Positions 53,909 to 63,843 are shown, counted from the first letter of the stretch. The stretch is 64,000 nt of DNA from Bacillus sp. EB106-08-02-XG196 (GCF_013396335.1 NZ_JABWSY010000011.1:1-64000); one strand, 5' to 3'. Numbers and translations: made by a program. Notes: generated from the letters alone by a model not told the origin.

Positions 53909-54826
53909 ATGATGAAATTTAGCATTTTTACAGATATGTTAGGAACTGAATCTTTTCAAGAGTCATTGGAGTATGCAAAGAGCTTAGGTTTTACGAATAT
54001 TGACTTAAGAGGGAAATTAGATGGGTCTACCATTGACGATATCACTCCGGAAAAAGCGCGAGCAATAAGTGAACTCATTCAAGAGAAAGGGCTACAGGTT
54101 AGCAGCCTAAGCTCTTGGGCCGTTAACTCTTGTACGTTCTCTGGACCGCCTAAATATGATAATCATGATGAAAAGCACCATAAGCAAATGGGTGAGGTAC
54201 TTAACCGTTTATTTGACTTATCTGATATTTTTTCTACTAATTTTATTCGTATTTATTCCCTTTACCGTCAAGAGGATTTCAATCTTCTTTCGGATGAAGA
54301 AAAGGATACGCAATATCGGCATAATGCTAAGGTGATGTTACGACATGCAGAACAAGCAAAATCTAGAAATAAAATTCTCTTAGTAGAAAATGAACCGCCA
54401 ACATTAACGAACAGTTGCAAAGAACTCGGAATTCTAATGAACTATACGAATCATCCGAATTTAAAGGTTAACTGGGACGTATTGAATGGTTGGAGAGCAG
54501 GAGAGTATCCTAGTGTTGAGACTTATGAGCATATAAAAGGTCATGTTTATCAAACACACTTAAAAGGTGCATACCGATTATCAAATTCCATTACGGTAGA
54601 AAATCCTACTGGTACTTTCGGTAATTTTGCCATCGCAGGAAAAGATGATTATGACCATGGTCCAGTAATGAAGGCCATTTCCGAAAATGATCCTCAAGCC
54701 ATCTTAACCATTGACACCCATTATCCGTCATTTTATGTACAAGATCGAATTGGTGAGGTAGAAGTTGTACGTCAAACAAAGGAATTCTTCGAAGGAATCG
54801 TAGCAAAGGAGGGTGCACATGAGTAA
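53909..54826 (+). CDS. Xylose isomerase-like TIM barrel sugar isomerase/epimerase
   Basis: The 305-residue protein has the AP-endonuclease-2/sugar-isomerase TIM barrel: a late strand with metal ligands LLVENEPPTLTNS (Glu), KVNWDVLNGWRAGE (Asp), YQTHLKGA (His) and ILTIDTHY. GGGGGG precedes the ATG pair at 53909/53912. It overlaps the Tm-1-like gene by eight bases. Members convert or cleave keto-sugars and inosoles. The exact reaction is not known. Confidence 0.85.
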   Translation: MMKFSIFTDMLGTESFQESLEYAKSLGFTNIDLRGKLDGSTIDDITPEKARAISELIQEKGLQVSSLSSWAVNSCTFSGPPKYDNHDEKHHKQMGEVLNRLFDLSDIFSTNFIRIYSLYRQEDFNLLSDEEKDTQYRHNAKVMLRHAEQAKSRNKILLVENEPPTLTNSCKELGILMNYTNHPNLKVNWDVLNGWRAGEYPSVETYEHIKGHVYQTHLKGAYRLSNSITVENPTGTFGNFAIAGKDDYDHGPVMKAISENDPQAILTIDTHYPSFYVQDRIGEVEVVRQTKEFFEGIVAKEGAHE

Positions 54827-56054
54827 GAAAATTGTTTTAGTAGGTTCATTGGATACAAAGGAAAATGAGTTTCTATATGTCAAAGGAATTATTGAAGAAA
54901 ATGGACTTGAAACAATTTTAGTGAATACGGCTGTGTATCCTTCCTTTACCGAAGGCGATGTTTCGAATGAGGAAGTCGCGAAAGCTGGCGGCTCCTCATT
55001 GGAGGAGTTAAGAGAGAAGAATGATCGTGGTACCGCTGTTACCGTTATGGCGAATGGTGCAAGAAATGTAGTAAATAGATTAGTAGAAGAAGGCAAGGTT
55101 GGTGCTGTGTTCGGAATGGGAGGAACAGCTGGAACTACGGTAGGCGCAACAGCCATGAAGGATATTCCAATCGGAATTCCAAAGCTATTAGTTTCAACCG
55201 TTGCTTCTGGAAACACCAGACCTTATGTGGGTGAGAAGGATATTATGATGCTGTATTCTATTGTGGATATTGCAGGCATTAATAGTCTTTCTTCACTCAT
55301 CTTAAAGAATGCAGCCAATGCACTTAGTGGCATGGTTAAAGGAAATACAATTAGTATAGAAGTGGAAAAAAAGCCAATGATTGGTGCAACCATGTTCGGG
55401 GTTACGACACCATGTGTGAATCAAACAAGAGAAATCCTAGAGCGAAGTGGATATGATGTTCTCGTATTCCATGCCACTGGAGCTGGTGGGGACTCCATGG
55501 AAGCATTAATAAAGGAAGGTTTCATTAAAGGAGTTGTAGATATTACAACAACTGAATTAGCTGACGGACTTGTTGGTGGAATCTTTCAATCTAGTGAATC
55601 CCGCCTTGAAGCTGCCGGTCAAGTTGGAATTCCACAGGTAGTTTCAGTTGGAGCATTGGATATGGTAAACTTTGGTCCTCCAGAAACAGTTCCTGAGCAA
55701 TTTAGGGATCGGAAATTCTATCAGCATAATTCAACCACTACGCTCATGAGAACAACGATAGAAGAAAATCGTAAACTGGGTGAAATCATCGCTCAAAAAT
55801 TAAATAAAAGCACATCACCAGTTATCCTTGTTTTTCCAAAAGGCGGCGTTTCCCTATTAGATTGTGCGGGGCAGCCATTCGATGGTCCAGAAGAACGTGA
55901 TGCGTTATACAACGCCATTAAGGAAAATTTACATGATCATATTACGTTTATTGAAGTAGAAGAGGATATCAATCATCCAAGTGTTTCTGAATTACTAGCA
56001 ACAACATTATTAGAACAAATAGGTGCAAAGAAAGGAGATGCGACACATGTCTAA
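54819..56054 (+). CDS. Tm-1-like / UPF0261 family protein
   Basis: The 411-residue protein resembles the UPF0261/Tm-1-like ATP-binding family: N-terminal [20 protein letters not shown], the glycine-rich [20 protein letters not shown], and a second domain with [20 protein letters not shown] and [16 protein letters not shown]. The plant homologue Tm-1 binds viral RNA replication proteins, but the bacterial role is unknown; the fold suggests ATP-dependent chemistry on a small molecule. The ATG at 54819 follows AAAGGAGGG. It overlaps both neighbours and is the usual partner of the next gene. Confidence 0.85.
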   Translation: MSKKIVLVGSLDTKENEFLYVKGIIEENGLETILVNTAVYPSFTEGDVSNEEVAKAGGSSLEELREKNDRGTAVTVMANGARNVVNRLVEEGKVGAVFGMGGTAGTTVGATAMKDIPIGIPKLLVSTVASGNTRPYVGEKDIMMLYSIVDIAGINSLSSLILKNAANALSGMVKGNTISIEVEKKPMIGATMFGVTTPCVNQTREILERSGYDVLVFHATGAGGDSMEALIKEGFIKGVVDITTTELADGLVGGIFQSSESRLEAAGQVGIPQVVSVGALDMVNFGPPETVPEQFRDRKFYQHNSTTTLMRTTIEENRKLGEIIAQKLNKSTSPVILVFPKGGVSLLDCAGQPFDGPEERDALYNAIKENLHDHITFIEVEEDINHPSVSELLATTLLEQIGAKKGDATHV

Positions 56055-56892
56055 ATCGAGAGTGGAAGTTATTCAAAAATTAAAGCAAAAAATACAAAAC
56101 AACGAGGTTATTATTGGTGGAGGAGCAGGTACCGGCCTTTCAGCAAAAAGTGCAGAAGCAGGTGGCATTGATTTAATTATCATATATAACTCAGGTCGAT
56201 ATCGTATGGCTGGTCGTGGGTCGTTAGCTGGATTAATGCCATATGGCGATGCTAACCAAATTGTCGTGGAAATGGGCAATGAAGTATTAACAATTGTTGA
56301 AGATACTCTCGTATTTGCTGGTGTTTGTGGTACAGACCCATTCCGAAATATGGATGTATTCCTAAAGCAACTGAAGGAACAAGGGTTTACTGGGGTACAA
56401 AACTTCCCTACAGTTGGACTTATTGATGGCCAATTCCGTCAGAATCTAGAAGAAACAGGAATGGGGTATGACTTAGAGGTTGATATGATTCGCAAAGCTC
56501 ACAATATAGGACTCGTCACTTCTCCTTATGTTTTTAATGAAGAAGATGCGATTAAAATGGCAAAAGCAGGAGCAGACATTTTAGTGGCTCATGTCGGTCT
56601 TACGACCAAAGGTGCCATTGGTGCACATACAGCCATGGATATTGATGATGCTGTTGAATTAGTTCAAAAGATTCACGATGCTGGGAAATCAGTGAATCCA
56701 GATATTATTGTATTGTGTCACGGCGGGCCAATCTCTGAGCCTGAAGATGCAGCATATGTATTAAGGCGAACAAACGGAGTTTCTGGATTCTTCGGAGCTT
56801 CTAGTATTGAAAGATTACCAACGGAACAAGCCATTTCTGGTCAGGTAAAACAATTCAAAAATATTAATCTAAGTTCAAAGGTTCAAGCGTAA
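56047..56892 (+). CDS. Phosphoenolpyruvate hydrolase-like TIM barrel protein
   Basis: The 281-residue protein is of the PEP-hydrolase-like family (DUF2090/TIM-barrel signal-transduction type) that accompanies Tm-1-like proteins: [69 protein letters not shown] and [24 protein letters not shown] lies nine bases before the ATG at 56047. In plants and fungi the two domains are fused in one protein, so a joint reaction on a small metabolite is likely. It is the last gene of the operon. Confidence 0.85.
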   Translation: MSKSRVEVIQKLKQKIQNNEVIIGGGAGTGLSAKSAEAGGIDLIIIYNSGRYRMAGRGSLAGLMPYGDANQIVVEMGNEVLTIVEDTLVFAGVCGTDPFRNMDVFLKQLKEQGFTGVQNFPTVGLIDGQFRQNLEETGMGYDLEVDMIRKAHNIGLVTSPYVFNEEDAIKMAKAGADILVAHVGLTTKGAIGAHTAMDIDDAVELVQKIHDAGKSVNPDIIVLCHGGPISEPEDAAYVLRRTNGVSGFFGASSIERLPTEQAISGQVKQFKNINLSSKVQA

Positions 56893-56940
56893 GTGAATAA
56901 CTAAAGTACGATTTAACTCGTCACTATTATTCTAATCAAT

Positions 56941-56987
56941 GACCATTGTAATCTCGTATTTTTGTGCGTAATTGCAGTGGTCTTTTT
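56941..56987 (+). terminator. Terminator of the ABC/Tm-1 operon
   Basis: GACCATTG pairs with CAGTGGTC (one G-U pair) over a long loop and is followed by TTTTT, about 50 bases past the last stop. Confidence 0.6.
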
Positions 56988-57035
56988 ATGGGAAATTGGT
57001 AAATGAGGAAGATTTTTTAGAATGGGGATTAATGA

Positions 57036-57959
57036 ATGAGGCAGACCTATCTATACTTATTATTAATAGCCATGATGGCCATTTGGGGGTTTAACGTAAT
57101 TGCTGTAAAAATCGTCGTCTCTGAGTTTCCACCTGTAACAATCACAGCATTTCGTGTTTTTATTGCGTTTCTTGCACTAGTACCATTCATCTTTTATAAA
57201 AAATTGTATCGTAAATTAACAAGGAAAGAATGGTATTACGTAATTGGTATTTCTACTTTTGGTATATTTGGTTTTCAATATTTTATGTCTGTTGGATTGA
57301 ATAATACAACTGCAACAAATGCTGGAATTATTCTAGGAGCATCACCTATTGCAACCGCAATTGCAGCAGCGATTTTTCTCAAAGATAAATTAACCAACCA
57401 AAGGGGATTGGGCTTTATATTAGGTTTTATCGGGGTTACCGTTATTATTATGACAGGAAGCAATGAAGGCTTTGCAATTTCAATGGGTGATTTGTATTTG
57501 TGTGTCGCAGTAATTGTGCAGACGATTAGCTTTGTATTGATCAAGAAGGCATCAGAAACTCTTAATACTACTTATATGACTGGAATGACCCTCTTAATAG
57601 GTTCATTTATTATATTGATTATTGGATTTATCACTGAACCCAACGGAATCTCTCAAATTCCAGGGGGAAGCGGTGTTGCTTGGGGATTATTAATTTTCTC
57701 TGGTTTTGTTGCCACTGGATTAGGCTACTTAATTGTGAATTCTGCCATCCAACAGGTTGGAGCTGGAAATTCTGCCATCTTCCTAAATCTTTCTCCATTT
57801 TTCTCAGTGATCTCTGCCTATTTTGTTTTACATGAAAGTATTTATATGTCTCACTGGGCTGGATTTGGTTTAATCGTAATCGGTGTTCTACTAGGTGCTG
57901 AAATCGGGCAAGTCAAACCAAACAAAGAAAGTACAGTAGGAACCACCATAAAGGCATAG
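57036..57959 (+). CDS. EamA family (DMT) transporter
   Basis: The 307-residue protein has ten hydrophobic segments in two EamA repeats (WGFNVIAVKIVVSEFPPVTI; second repeat from FVLIKKASETLNTTYM). It belongs to the drug/metabolite exporter superfamily (RhaT/YdcZ relatives). The substrate is unknown. It is flanked by terminators on both sides and is a single-gene unit; the upstream site (AATGGGGATT) is weak. Confidence 0.88.
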   Translation: MRQTYLYLLLIAMMAIWGFNVIAVKIVVSEFPPVTITAFRVFIAFLALVPFIFYKKLYRKLTRKEWYYVIGISTFGIFGFQYFMSVGLNNTTATNAGIILGASPIATAIAAAIFLKDKLTNQRGLGFILGFIGVTVIIMTGSNEGFAISMGDLYLCVAVIVQTISFVLIKKASETLNTTYMTGMTLLIGSFIILIIGFITEPNGISQIPGGSGVAWGLLIFSGFVATGLGYLIVNSAIQQVGAGNSAIFLNLSPFFSVISAYFVLHESIYMSHWAGFGLIVIGVLLGAEIGQVKPNKESTVGTTIKA

Positions 57960-58000
57960 TATCTTAATTGGTACTTGACTTCGAGCCAGTTAAAGACTAT

Positions 58001-58052
58001 CCACCTTGGAGAATTCCCCTAAGCATAAGAGGGACTCCTTGGTGGTTTCTTT
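58001..58052 (+). terminator. Terminator after the EamA gene
   Basis: CCACCTTGGAG pairs with CTCCTTGGTGG (two mismatches), followed by TTTCTTTATT. Confidence 0.6.
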
Positions 58053-58095
58053 ATTGGATTCGTTAAACTTTTGAAAGTTTAAGGAGGAAATATAA

Positions 58096-60453
58096 ATGGG
58101 AAATACACTACATCCAGGACCACAAAAAAAGGAAAAATTGCCTGCTCCTGAGCATTGGGTAAGTCCTATTCCTTTTGGACTCGGAAAAATAAAACCAAAA
58201 CATATTCGTGATACGATGAAAATCGCTTGGGATAACCGAGATAATTTAGGCTATGCAGCCAATATTATAACAAAAGGTGTTTGTGACGGATGCGCACTTG
58301 GTGTGTCTGGTTTATATGATCAGACATTGGAGGGACTGCATGTTTGTACGACACGTATGAATGTACTTAGGTTAAATACAATGCCTGCCATTATGCCTGA
58401 TATTCTTCATGCGGATATTGAGGAATTAAGAAAATATGATAGCACTGAGCTCCGTAAGCTTGGTCGGATACCCTATCCAATGATTCGCAGAAAAGGAGAA
58501 CGGAATTTCTCCAGGATTAGTTGGGATGAAGCTATGGATTTCATAGCGGACAAAATGAAGAAGTTAAATCCAAAGCAATATTCGTTTTATTTAACTGCTC
58601 GTGGAATTACCAATGAAAGCTATTATGTTGCCGCAAAGGTAGCACGTTTTCTTGGGACCAATCATATTGATAACGCTTCCCGTATTTGTCACGCACCAAG
58701 TAAGACGGCCTTAAAACGTTCGATTGGTGTAGGGGCTTCCACCTCTAATTATTTGGATTGGATCGGAACCGATGTCTTATTGTTTTGGGGGAGTGTGGCT
58801 TCAAACTCTTCACCTGTATCTTCAAAATACATGCTTGAAGCAAAGAAGAAAGGCACCAAAATCATCGTTGTAAACCCATACCGGGAGCCAGCAATGGATA
58901 AATATTGGATTCCCTCAAATCCTGAGTCTGCACTATTCGGAACGAAAATTGCCGATGATTTCTACCAGGTCAATATCGGCGGCGATATTGCTTTTATGCA
59001 CGGAATTATGAAGCATTGGTTTGATATGGAAGAAAATGAATACGGATCCGCAATAAATCATCAGTTTGTTAAAGAACATGTGAACGGGTTTGAAGAACTA
59101 ACGAATAAAGTACAAGAGCAATGTTGGGAAGAAATTATTGAATCTTCAGGCGTTTCAAAAGGACGGATTATTGAATTAGCGGAACTATTAGCAAACAGCA
59201 AAAACGCTGTCTATGCTTGGGCCCTTGGACTAACTATGCACTCTTTTGCAACAGACAATATATCACAAGTGGCAAATTTGGCACTGCTTCGTGGCCATTT
59301 AGGGCGTAAAAATGCAGGTCTCATGCCATTCCGCGGACACTCAAGTGTTCAAGGGAGCGGCGAAATGGGGGCAGATCCCTTCGTGCTGCCTGGTGGTGGC
59401 TGGGATACCCAGAATGTAGATAGGATCGAAAAACTTTGGGGATTTGATCTTCCGAAATGGCAGGGAGATATCGTTGGGGTGACATTGGAAAACATTGTGC
59501 TTCCCGAAGACCATGAACGGAAAGTGAAGCTTTATTACTTATCTGGCGGTAACTTCATAGAGACGATGCCGGACCCAGACTTCATTGAATATGCCTTATC
59601 AGAGCTTGATGTTCGGGTGCACCAAGATATTATTCTAAATACCTCCACATTAGTCGATGCCAAGGAAGCAGTTATCGTACTACCAGCGAAAACCCGTTAT
59701 GAGCAAGAGGATGGCGGGACCAGCACGTCTACTGAACGTATGGTTTATTACTCACCTGAAATTACAGGTAACAAAAACAAAATCGAAGAAGCACGTATTG
59801 AATGGAAGGTATACATTGACCTCGCAAAGCGAGTAAAACCTGTGACTGCACACTTGGTTGAATTTGCCGATGGTTTTGCGATTCGAGCAGAGATTGCGAA
59901 AGCAAACCCAGATTACGATGGAATCCAACACTTGAAAAAGCAAGGGGATGTTTTTCAGTGGGGCGGTGCTTGGTTATGTGAAGATGGAATTTGTCCAACG
60001 CCAGATGGTAGAGCAAACTTAATTCCAGTTGAAATTCCTGATCTAAATAAAAAGCCAGAACAGTTTATCATTACTTCCCGCCGGGGCAAACAGTTTAATT
60101 CGATGGTTTATAAAGAAGTTGACCCATTGAACGGTGCAGGCCGCTATGATGTACTAATGAGTCCTGTTGATGGTCAAAAATTAAGTATCGCTGAGGGAGA
60201 AGGAATCGTTGTTTACAACGGATTTGGTATCTTCCAAGGTACTGCGAAGTTCGTTGATATTGCACCTGGGAATTTAGAAGTGCACTTCCCAGAAGGTAAC
60301 TTCTTGCTGCCGCGTGGCAGGTACGAGAAGTTTGCTGGAATCCCAGATTACAATATTACGGTAAATGTTGAAAAGGCCGAGCGGTATAACGCACGTAAAG
60401 ACACTCAATATGCGGAAAAGCCTATTGCAGATCTTGAAACCGAAGTTGGTTAA
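58096..60453 (+). CDS. FdhF/YdeP family molybdopterin oxidoreductase
   Basis: The 785-residue protein has the bis-MGD enzyme layout: a short N-terminal region with KGVCDGCALGVSG in place of a full four-Cys [4Fe-4S] motif, the large molybdopterin domains (RNFSRISWDEAMDFIADKMK; DVLLFWGSVASNSSP; LRGHLGRKNAGLMPFRGHSS), and a C-terminal MGD-binding domain (FIITSRRGKQFNSMVYKEVD). This matches the YdeP subgroup, whose substrate is mostly unknown (acid resistance or formate-like). AAGGAGGAAA lies upstream. FdhD, needed to sulfurate such enzymes, follows directly. Confidence 0.85.
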   Translation: MGNTLHPGPQKKEKLPAPEHWVSPIPFGLGKIKPKHIRDTMKIAWDNRDNLGYAANIITKGVCDGCALGVSGLYDQTLEGLHVCTTRMNVLRLNTMPAIMPDILHADIEELRKYDSTELRKLGRIPYPMIRRKGERNFSRISWDEAMDFIADKMKKLNPKQYSFYLTARGITNESYYVAAKVARFLGTNHIDNASRICHAPSKTALKRSIGVGASTSNYLDWIGTDVLLFWGSVASNSSPVSSKYMLEAKKKGTKIIVVNPYREPAMDKYWIPSNPESALFGTKIADDFYQVNIGGDIAFMHGIMKHWFDMEENEYGSAINHQFVKEHVNGFEELTNKVQEQCWEEIIESSGVSKGRIIELAELLANSKNAVYAWALGLTMHSFATDNISQVANLALLRGHLGRKNAGLMPFRGHSSVQGSGEMGADPFVLPGGGWDTQNVDRIEKLWGFDLPKWQGDIVGVTLENIVLPEDHERKVKLYYLSGGNFIETMPDPDFIEYALSELDVRVHQDIILNTSTLVDAKEAVIVLPAKTRYEQEDGGTSTSTERMVYYSPEITGNKNKIEEARIEWKVYIDLAKRVKPVTAHLVEFADGFAIRAEIAKANPDYDGIQHLKKQGDVFQWGGAWLCEDGICPTPDGRANLIPVEIPDLNKKPEQFIITSRRGKQFNSMVYKEVDPLNGAGRYDVLMSPVDGQKLSIAEGEGIVVYNGFGIFQGTAKFVDIAPGNLEVHFPEGNFLLPRGRYEKFAGIPDYNITVNVEKAERYNARKDTQYAEKPIADLETEVG

Positions 60454-60484
60454 TAGAGTGAAAATATTGGGAGGGGGGACAATA

Positions 60485-61303
60485 TTGTTAAAGGAAATTA
60501 CAACTTCTCAAAACATTGTCAGGTATAATGGACAAAGCTTTTTCGAGGAAGAGGATGACATTGCGGTTGAAACAGCATTAACAATTATTCTAGATGGTAA
60601 TGAGTTTGCCACTATGGTTTGTACTCCATCAGAATGGTACGAATTGGTGGTCGGCTTTCTTGCATCCGAGGGTGTTATTCGCTTTTATCAAGACATCGAA
60701 TCCCTCCACATCGATGAAGAAAGGGGATTCGCATATGTTGAACTTTTGAAAAAACATTGTATTCAAAAGGATTTACACTCAAAGCGATTTATTGGTTCTT
60801 GCTGCGGAAAAGGACGGCAATTTTACTTTCATAATGACATGAAGACCGCAAAGACAGTGATGACGAAATTGACAATTACACCGGAACAATGCAGGGACCT
60901 AATGAAGCAGCTGCAGGAGAGTTCATCACATTTCCAACAAACCGGTGGTGTTCATAATGCTGCATTATGCACCAGTGATGGAATCGTTGTATCTAGAACA
61001 GATATTGGACGCCATAACGCCCTAGATAAACTATTTGGTTATTGTATAATGAATCGAATTCCATTAAAGGATAAAATCATTGCCTTCAGTGGTCGAATTT
61101 CTTCTGAAGTTTTATTAAAGGCAGCTAAGATTGGTGTTGGAATTATCCTCACTAAATCGGCTCCTACCAATTTAGCCTTAGATTTAGCAGAGGAACTTGG
61201 CATTACGGCAGTTGGGTTTATACGGGGAAACGGATTCAATGTATACACCCATCAGGAACGGATTCAAGGGTTTGAATATAATCGGCCATCTTCTATCTTA
61301 TAA
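60485..61303 (+). CDS. fdhD: FdhD sulfurtransferase for formate dehydrogenase-type enzymes
   Basis: The 272-residue protein has the FdhD motifs: ETALTIILDGNEFATMVCTP, the active-site pair in GSCCGKGRQF, FQQTGGVHNAALCTSDG and RTDIGRHNALDKLFGYCI. It hands sulfur from a desulfurase to the bis-MGD cofactor. The start is a TTG at 60485, set by GGAGGGGGG six bases upstream; longer frames overlap the oxidoreductase. It lies 31 bases past the oxidoreductase, so the two are co-transcribed and functionally linked. Confidence 0.92.
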   Translation: MLKEITTSQNIVRYNGQSFFEEEDDIAVETALTIILDGNEFATMVCTPSEWYELVVGFLASEGVIRFYQDIESLHIDEERGFAYVELLKKHCIQKDLHSKRFIGSCCGKGRQFYFHNDMKTAKTVMTKLTITPEQCRDLMKQLQESSSHFQQTGGVHNAALCTSDGIVVSRTDIGRHNALDKLFGYCIMNRIPLKDKIIAFSGRISSEVLLKAAKIGVGIILTKSAPTNLALDLAEELGITAVGFIRGNGFNVYTHQERIQGFEYNRPSSIL

Positions 61304-61383
61304 TTATTTATCCGTTCTATTTGAATACAAAAGACGGCACTTTTATATTCATAGAAAGTTTCGACATTTATATTTTTCTATGT

Positions 61384-61414
61384 AACGGTGCGAGTATAAT
61401 GGCACCGTTTTTTT
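61384..61414 (+). terminator. Terminator after fdhD
   Basis: AACGGTGC pairs perfectly with GCACCGTT over a 10-base loop, followed by TTTTT. Confidence 0.85.
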
Positions 61415-61581
61415 ATTTAGAATATATTTGGGATTTTAACAATCCTTGAATTTTTTGTACTTCCCGAATTGCCGTTGTTGCTTTTATTTTTTTTGAACAA
61501 TAAAGATTTATGGTTGGTCGAAAAGAAATAAGTGAATTATAATGAAAAGAATAAATGTACTAGAATATGGAGGAAAAACGA

Positions 61582-61902
61582 ATGAAATTTCCAAATGATG
61601 CTGATGGAGATGCTTTACATAGTCTATATAAAGATGGATTAGATTTTAAAAAACAACAATCAGTTGACTTTTTTGTTGCCGTGCCTGATAAAGCAACAGG
61701 TGAAGAATTAAATCAAGTACTAAAAGGAGAAGGATTCAATTGTTTCTTAGAGCAAGACGACGAAACGGAAGAGTGGGCATGTTGTTGCTCTAAAAGAATG
61801 TTATTAAATTATAATGAATTAATTAAAATACAGAATAAATTAAATAACTTAAGTAAACCACATGGTGGGTATTCTGACGGTTGGGGCGTTTTTGTAGACT
61901 AA
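61582..61902 (+). CDS. RraB-like protein
   Basis: The 106-residue protein resembles the RraB (RNase E inhibitor) family: PNDADGDALHSLYKDGLDFK at the N-terminus, then VDFFVAVPDKATGEELNQVL and a C-terminal GGYSDGWGVFVD. In E. coli RraB regulates RNase E, but Bacillus lacks that enzyme in its usual form, so the role here is open. The ATG at 61582 is chosen because GGAGG lies eight bases upstream; the ATG at 61567 overlaps that site. Confidence 0.8.
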   Translation: MKFPNDADGDALHSLYKDGLDFKKQQSVDFFVAVPDKATGEELNQVLKGEGFNCFLEQDDETEEWACCCSKRMLLNYNELIKIQNKLNNLSKPHGGYSDGWGVFVD

Positions 61903-61926
61903 AAGGATTATCAAGGTGGTAAAAAG

Positions 61927-62373
61927 ATGCAGATGTTTATTTACTTATTATTAGCCATAATTGGCGGGACTTTTATAGGAACACAAGCGGGGATAAATGG
62001 TGTTTTAGGCAAAAAAATTGGCGTAATTGAAGGCAGTTTTGTTTCGTTTTTTATCGGAACAATCATTCTCTTATTACTTGCTATTTTTCTAGGTAAAGGA
62101 GATTTATTAAAAGTAACAACCGTTCCGAAATGGCAGCTAATAGGTGGAGCCCTTGGTGTTGGATATGTAACGATTATGGTCGCCGTAGTACCCAAAATTG
62201 GAGTAGCTTCAGCTATAACAGCTGTAATTGTTGGACAGTTATTAATAAGCGTGACACTTGATCACTTTGGGATCTTCATCAAACAACCGATACCCATTGA
62301 TTGGTACCGCGTTACAGGTTTAGTTTTATTACTTATCTCGCTATTTTTGATATTCAAGGGGAATATTAAATAG
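61927..62373 (+). CDS. DMT family (DUF606/YdcZ-like) membrane protein
   Basis: The 148-residue protein has five hydrophobic segments: FIYLLLAIIGGTFIGTQAGI, FVSFFIGTIILLLLAIFLG, IGGALGVGYVTIMVAVVPKI and others. It is of the DUF606 half-size DMT type, which works as a dimer or with a paired gene. No second half-gene is adjacent. AAGGTGGTAAAA lies upstream, 24 bases past the RraB-like gene, so they may be co-transcribed. The substrate is unknown. Confidence 0.82.
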   Translation: MQMFIYLLLAIIGGTFIGTQAGINGVLGKKIGVIEGSFVSFFIGTIILLLLAIFLGKGDLLKVTTVPKWQLIGGALGVGYVTIMVAVVPKIGVASAITAVIVGQLLISVTLDHFGIFIKQPIPIDWYRVTGLVLLLISLFLIFKGNIK

Positions 62374-62459
62374 TTTTGATAATACCTTTTCATGTTATGT
62401 ATTATAAGGTAAATGGTGCGGTGGTCTGTATAAGAGCGAGACTGATATATATAAATCAA

Positions 62460-62735
62460 GGCTCTATTAAAACTGAATGTTGATTTCACTGTGTTTAGAA
62501 AATAAGCGGAGAATTTCCGTTTAAATTAGGAAATAACTATATATCCTTAAAAATAAGCGGAGAATTTCCGCTTATTGTATCCAAATCCATCGATTTTGTC
62601 TTATTTAATGCAGTTAACCGGAATACCTCCGCTTATATCACCTTCTTACGCTTGCTCTATATATAATAGCCGGAAATTCTCCGCCTATGAATTCTCAACC
62701 CTACACGAAAATCAACCATGAATAATCACAGAGCC
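62460..62735. repeat. MITE-like palindromic element, copy C (inverted)
   Basis: A 276-base element bounded by GGCTCTA...AGAGCC. It is in the opposite orientation to copies A and B: its left part matches the complement of their right ends (GAATGTTGATTTCACTGTG). Internal hairpins include AAGCGGAGAATTTCCGCTTA. Its right end is 24 bases before the next start codon, so it supplies the upstream region of that gene. Confidence 0.8.
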
Positions 62736-62758
62736 AAAATCAAATAGGAGGTAAAGCC

Positions 62759-63328
62759 ATGTCTATTGAGGTAAAACAAAGAAAAATAATTTTAGATTTA
62801 GCTGTTTCGTTAGATGGATTTATTGAAGGGAAAAATGGAGAAATTGATTGGTGCATTATGGATTCGGAAATGGGGTTTACTGATTTCTTACATCAAATTG
62901 ATACAATTTTATATGGGAGAAAGAGCTACGAGTTATGGGGGCAATATACACCAGAAACAGAAGTGGCGGAAACTGAAAGTGAATTGTGGGAGTTAGTACA
63001 CAGTAAACAGAAATATGTGTTTTCCAGAACGCAAAAAGGGACAGATGATAAAGTAATATTTATAAATGACCAGATTCTTGAAGAAATCAATACATTAAAG
63101 AATACGCCTGGTAAAGACATCTGGTTATATGGGGGAGCCAGTCTAATTACTACTTTTATTAAATTAGGGCTTGTGGATGAATTTAGATTATCTGTTCACC
63201 CTGTAGTCTTGGGAGAAGGTAAACCGTTGTTTATGGATATTCAAGAGAGGGTAAATTTGAAATTGGTTAACACCAAATCATTCTCCTCAGGAGTTGTCCA
63301 GCTAATCTATCATTTGAATAGGGATTAA
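62759..63328 (+). CDS. Dihydrofolate reductase-like (RibD C-terminal domain) protein
   Basis: The 189-residue protein has the RibD-C/DHFR-like fold of the YyaP/YwjB group: IILDLAVSLDGFIEGKNGEI at the N-terminus, DTILYGRKSYELWGQY in the middle, and GKDIWLYGGASLITTFIKLG (cofactor loop). Such proteins probably reduce a pteridine-, riboflavin-precursor- or nucleotide-like substrate with NADPH; the real reaction is unknown. AGGAGGT precedes the ATG. The upstream region is a MITE-like repeat. Confidence 0.85.
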   Translation: MSIEVKQRKIILDLAVSLDGFIEGKNGEIDWCIMDSEMGFTDFLHQIDTILYGRKSYELWGQYTPETEVAETESELWELVHSKQKYVFSRTQKGTDDKVIFINDQILEEINTLKNTPGKDIWLYGGASLITTFIKLGLVDEFRLSVHPVVLGEGKPLFMDIQERVNLKLVNTKSFSSGVVQLIYHLNRD

Positions 63329-63360
63329 TAATATTTCGCCTATAAATTTTTAGATAAGGG

Positions 63361-63822
63361 ATGGTGCTTTTTTTGGAAACACTCCAATCGATGTTAAAGC
63401 ATTTACATTGGGCTAATCAACGGATTCTTGAAACCTTACAAAACGGTGCGATGGAGAACAAGCAGGCAAATAATCTCTTCTCACATATTCTTCATGCAGA
63501 AAAAGTTTGGTTTACTAGATTAATTGGCGCGAATAGTTCACATTTACCGATCTGGGCAGAGGTTAGTTTAGAATCCTGTGTAGAGATGGTTAATCAAAAT
63601 CATCAAAACTACGCTGATTTACTTTCAAAGTTATCCAATACGGACCTTGATCGAGCATTCTCCTATAAAAATAGTAAAGGTACAGAGTTTCACAATACAA
63701 TTAGAGAAATCCTATCTCATGTCGCTCTTCACGGTCAGTACCATCGAGGACAGATTAATCAACTTCTAAGAACAGCAGCACTCGAACCTATTAATGTTGA
63801 CTTTATTACGTTTAAAAGGTGA
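63361..63822 (+). CDS. DinB family protein
   Basis: The 153-residue four-helix protein has the DinB/YfiT-type metal ligands: one His in LFSHILHAEKVW and two in LSHVALHGQYHRGQINQLL. This group includes thiol-dependent transferases (BstA-like, bacillithiol), a cofactor of Bacillaceae. The start is uncertain: ATG 63361 touches the AAGGG site, and TTG 63373 further in is an alternative. It is 33 bases past the DHFR-like gene and may be co-transcribed. Confidence 0.82.
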   Translation: MVLFLETLQSMLKHLHWANQRILETLQNGAMENKQANNLFSHILHAEKVWFTRLIGANSSHLPIWAEVSLESCVEMVNQNHQNYADLLSKLSNTDLDRAFSYKNSKGTEFHNTIREILSHVALHGQYHRGQINQLLRTAALEPINVDFITFKR

Positions 63823-63843
63823 TGTGTAGTTATAGCAAAATAA

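Noticed and set aside
60365-60484. N-terminal extension of FdhD
   Set aside because: It overlaps the end of the oxidoreductase gene in another frame; the GGAGGGGGG site sets the start at the TTG at 60485.
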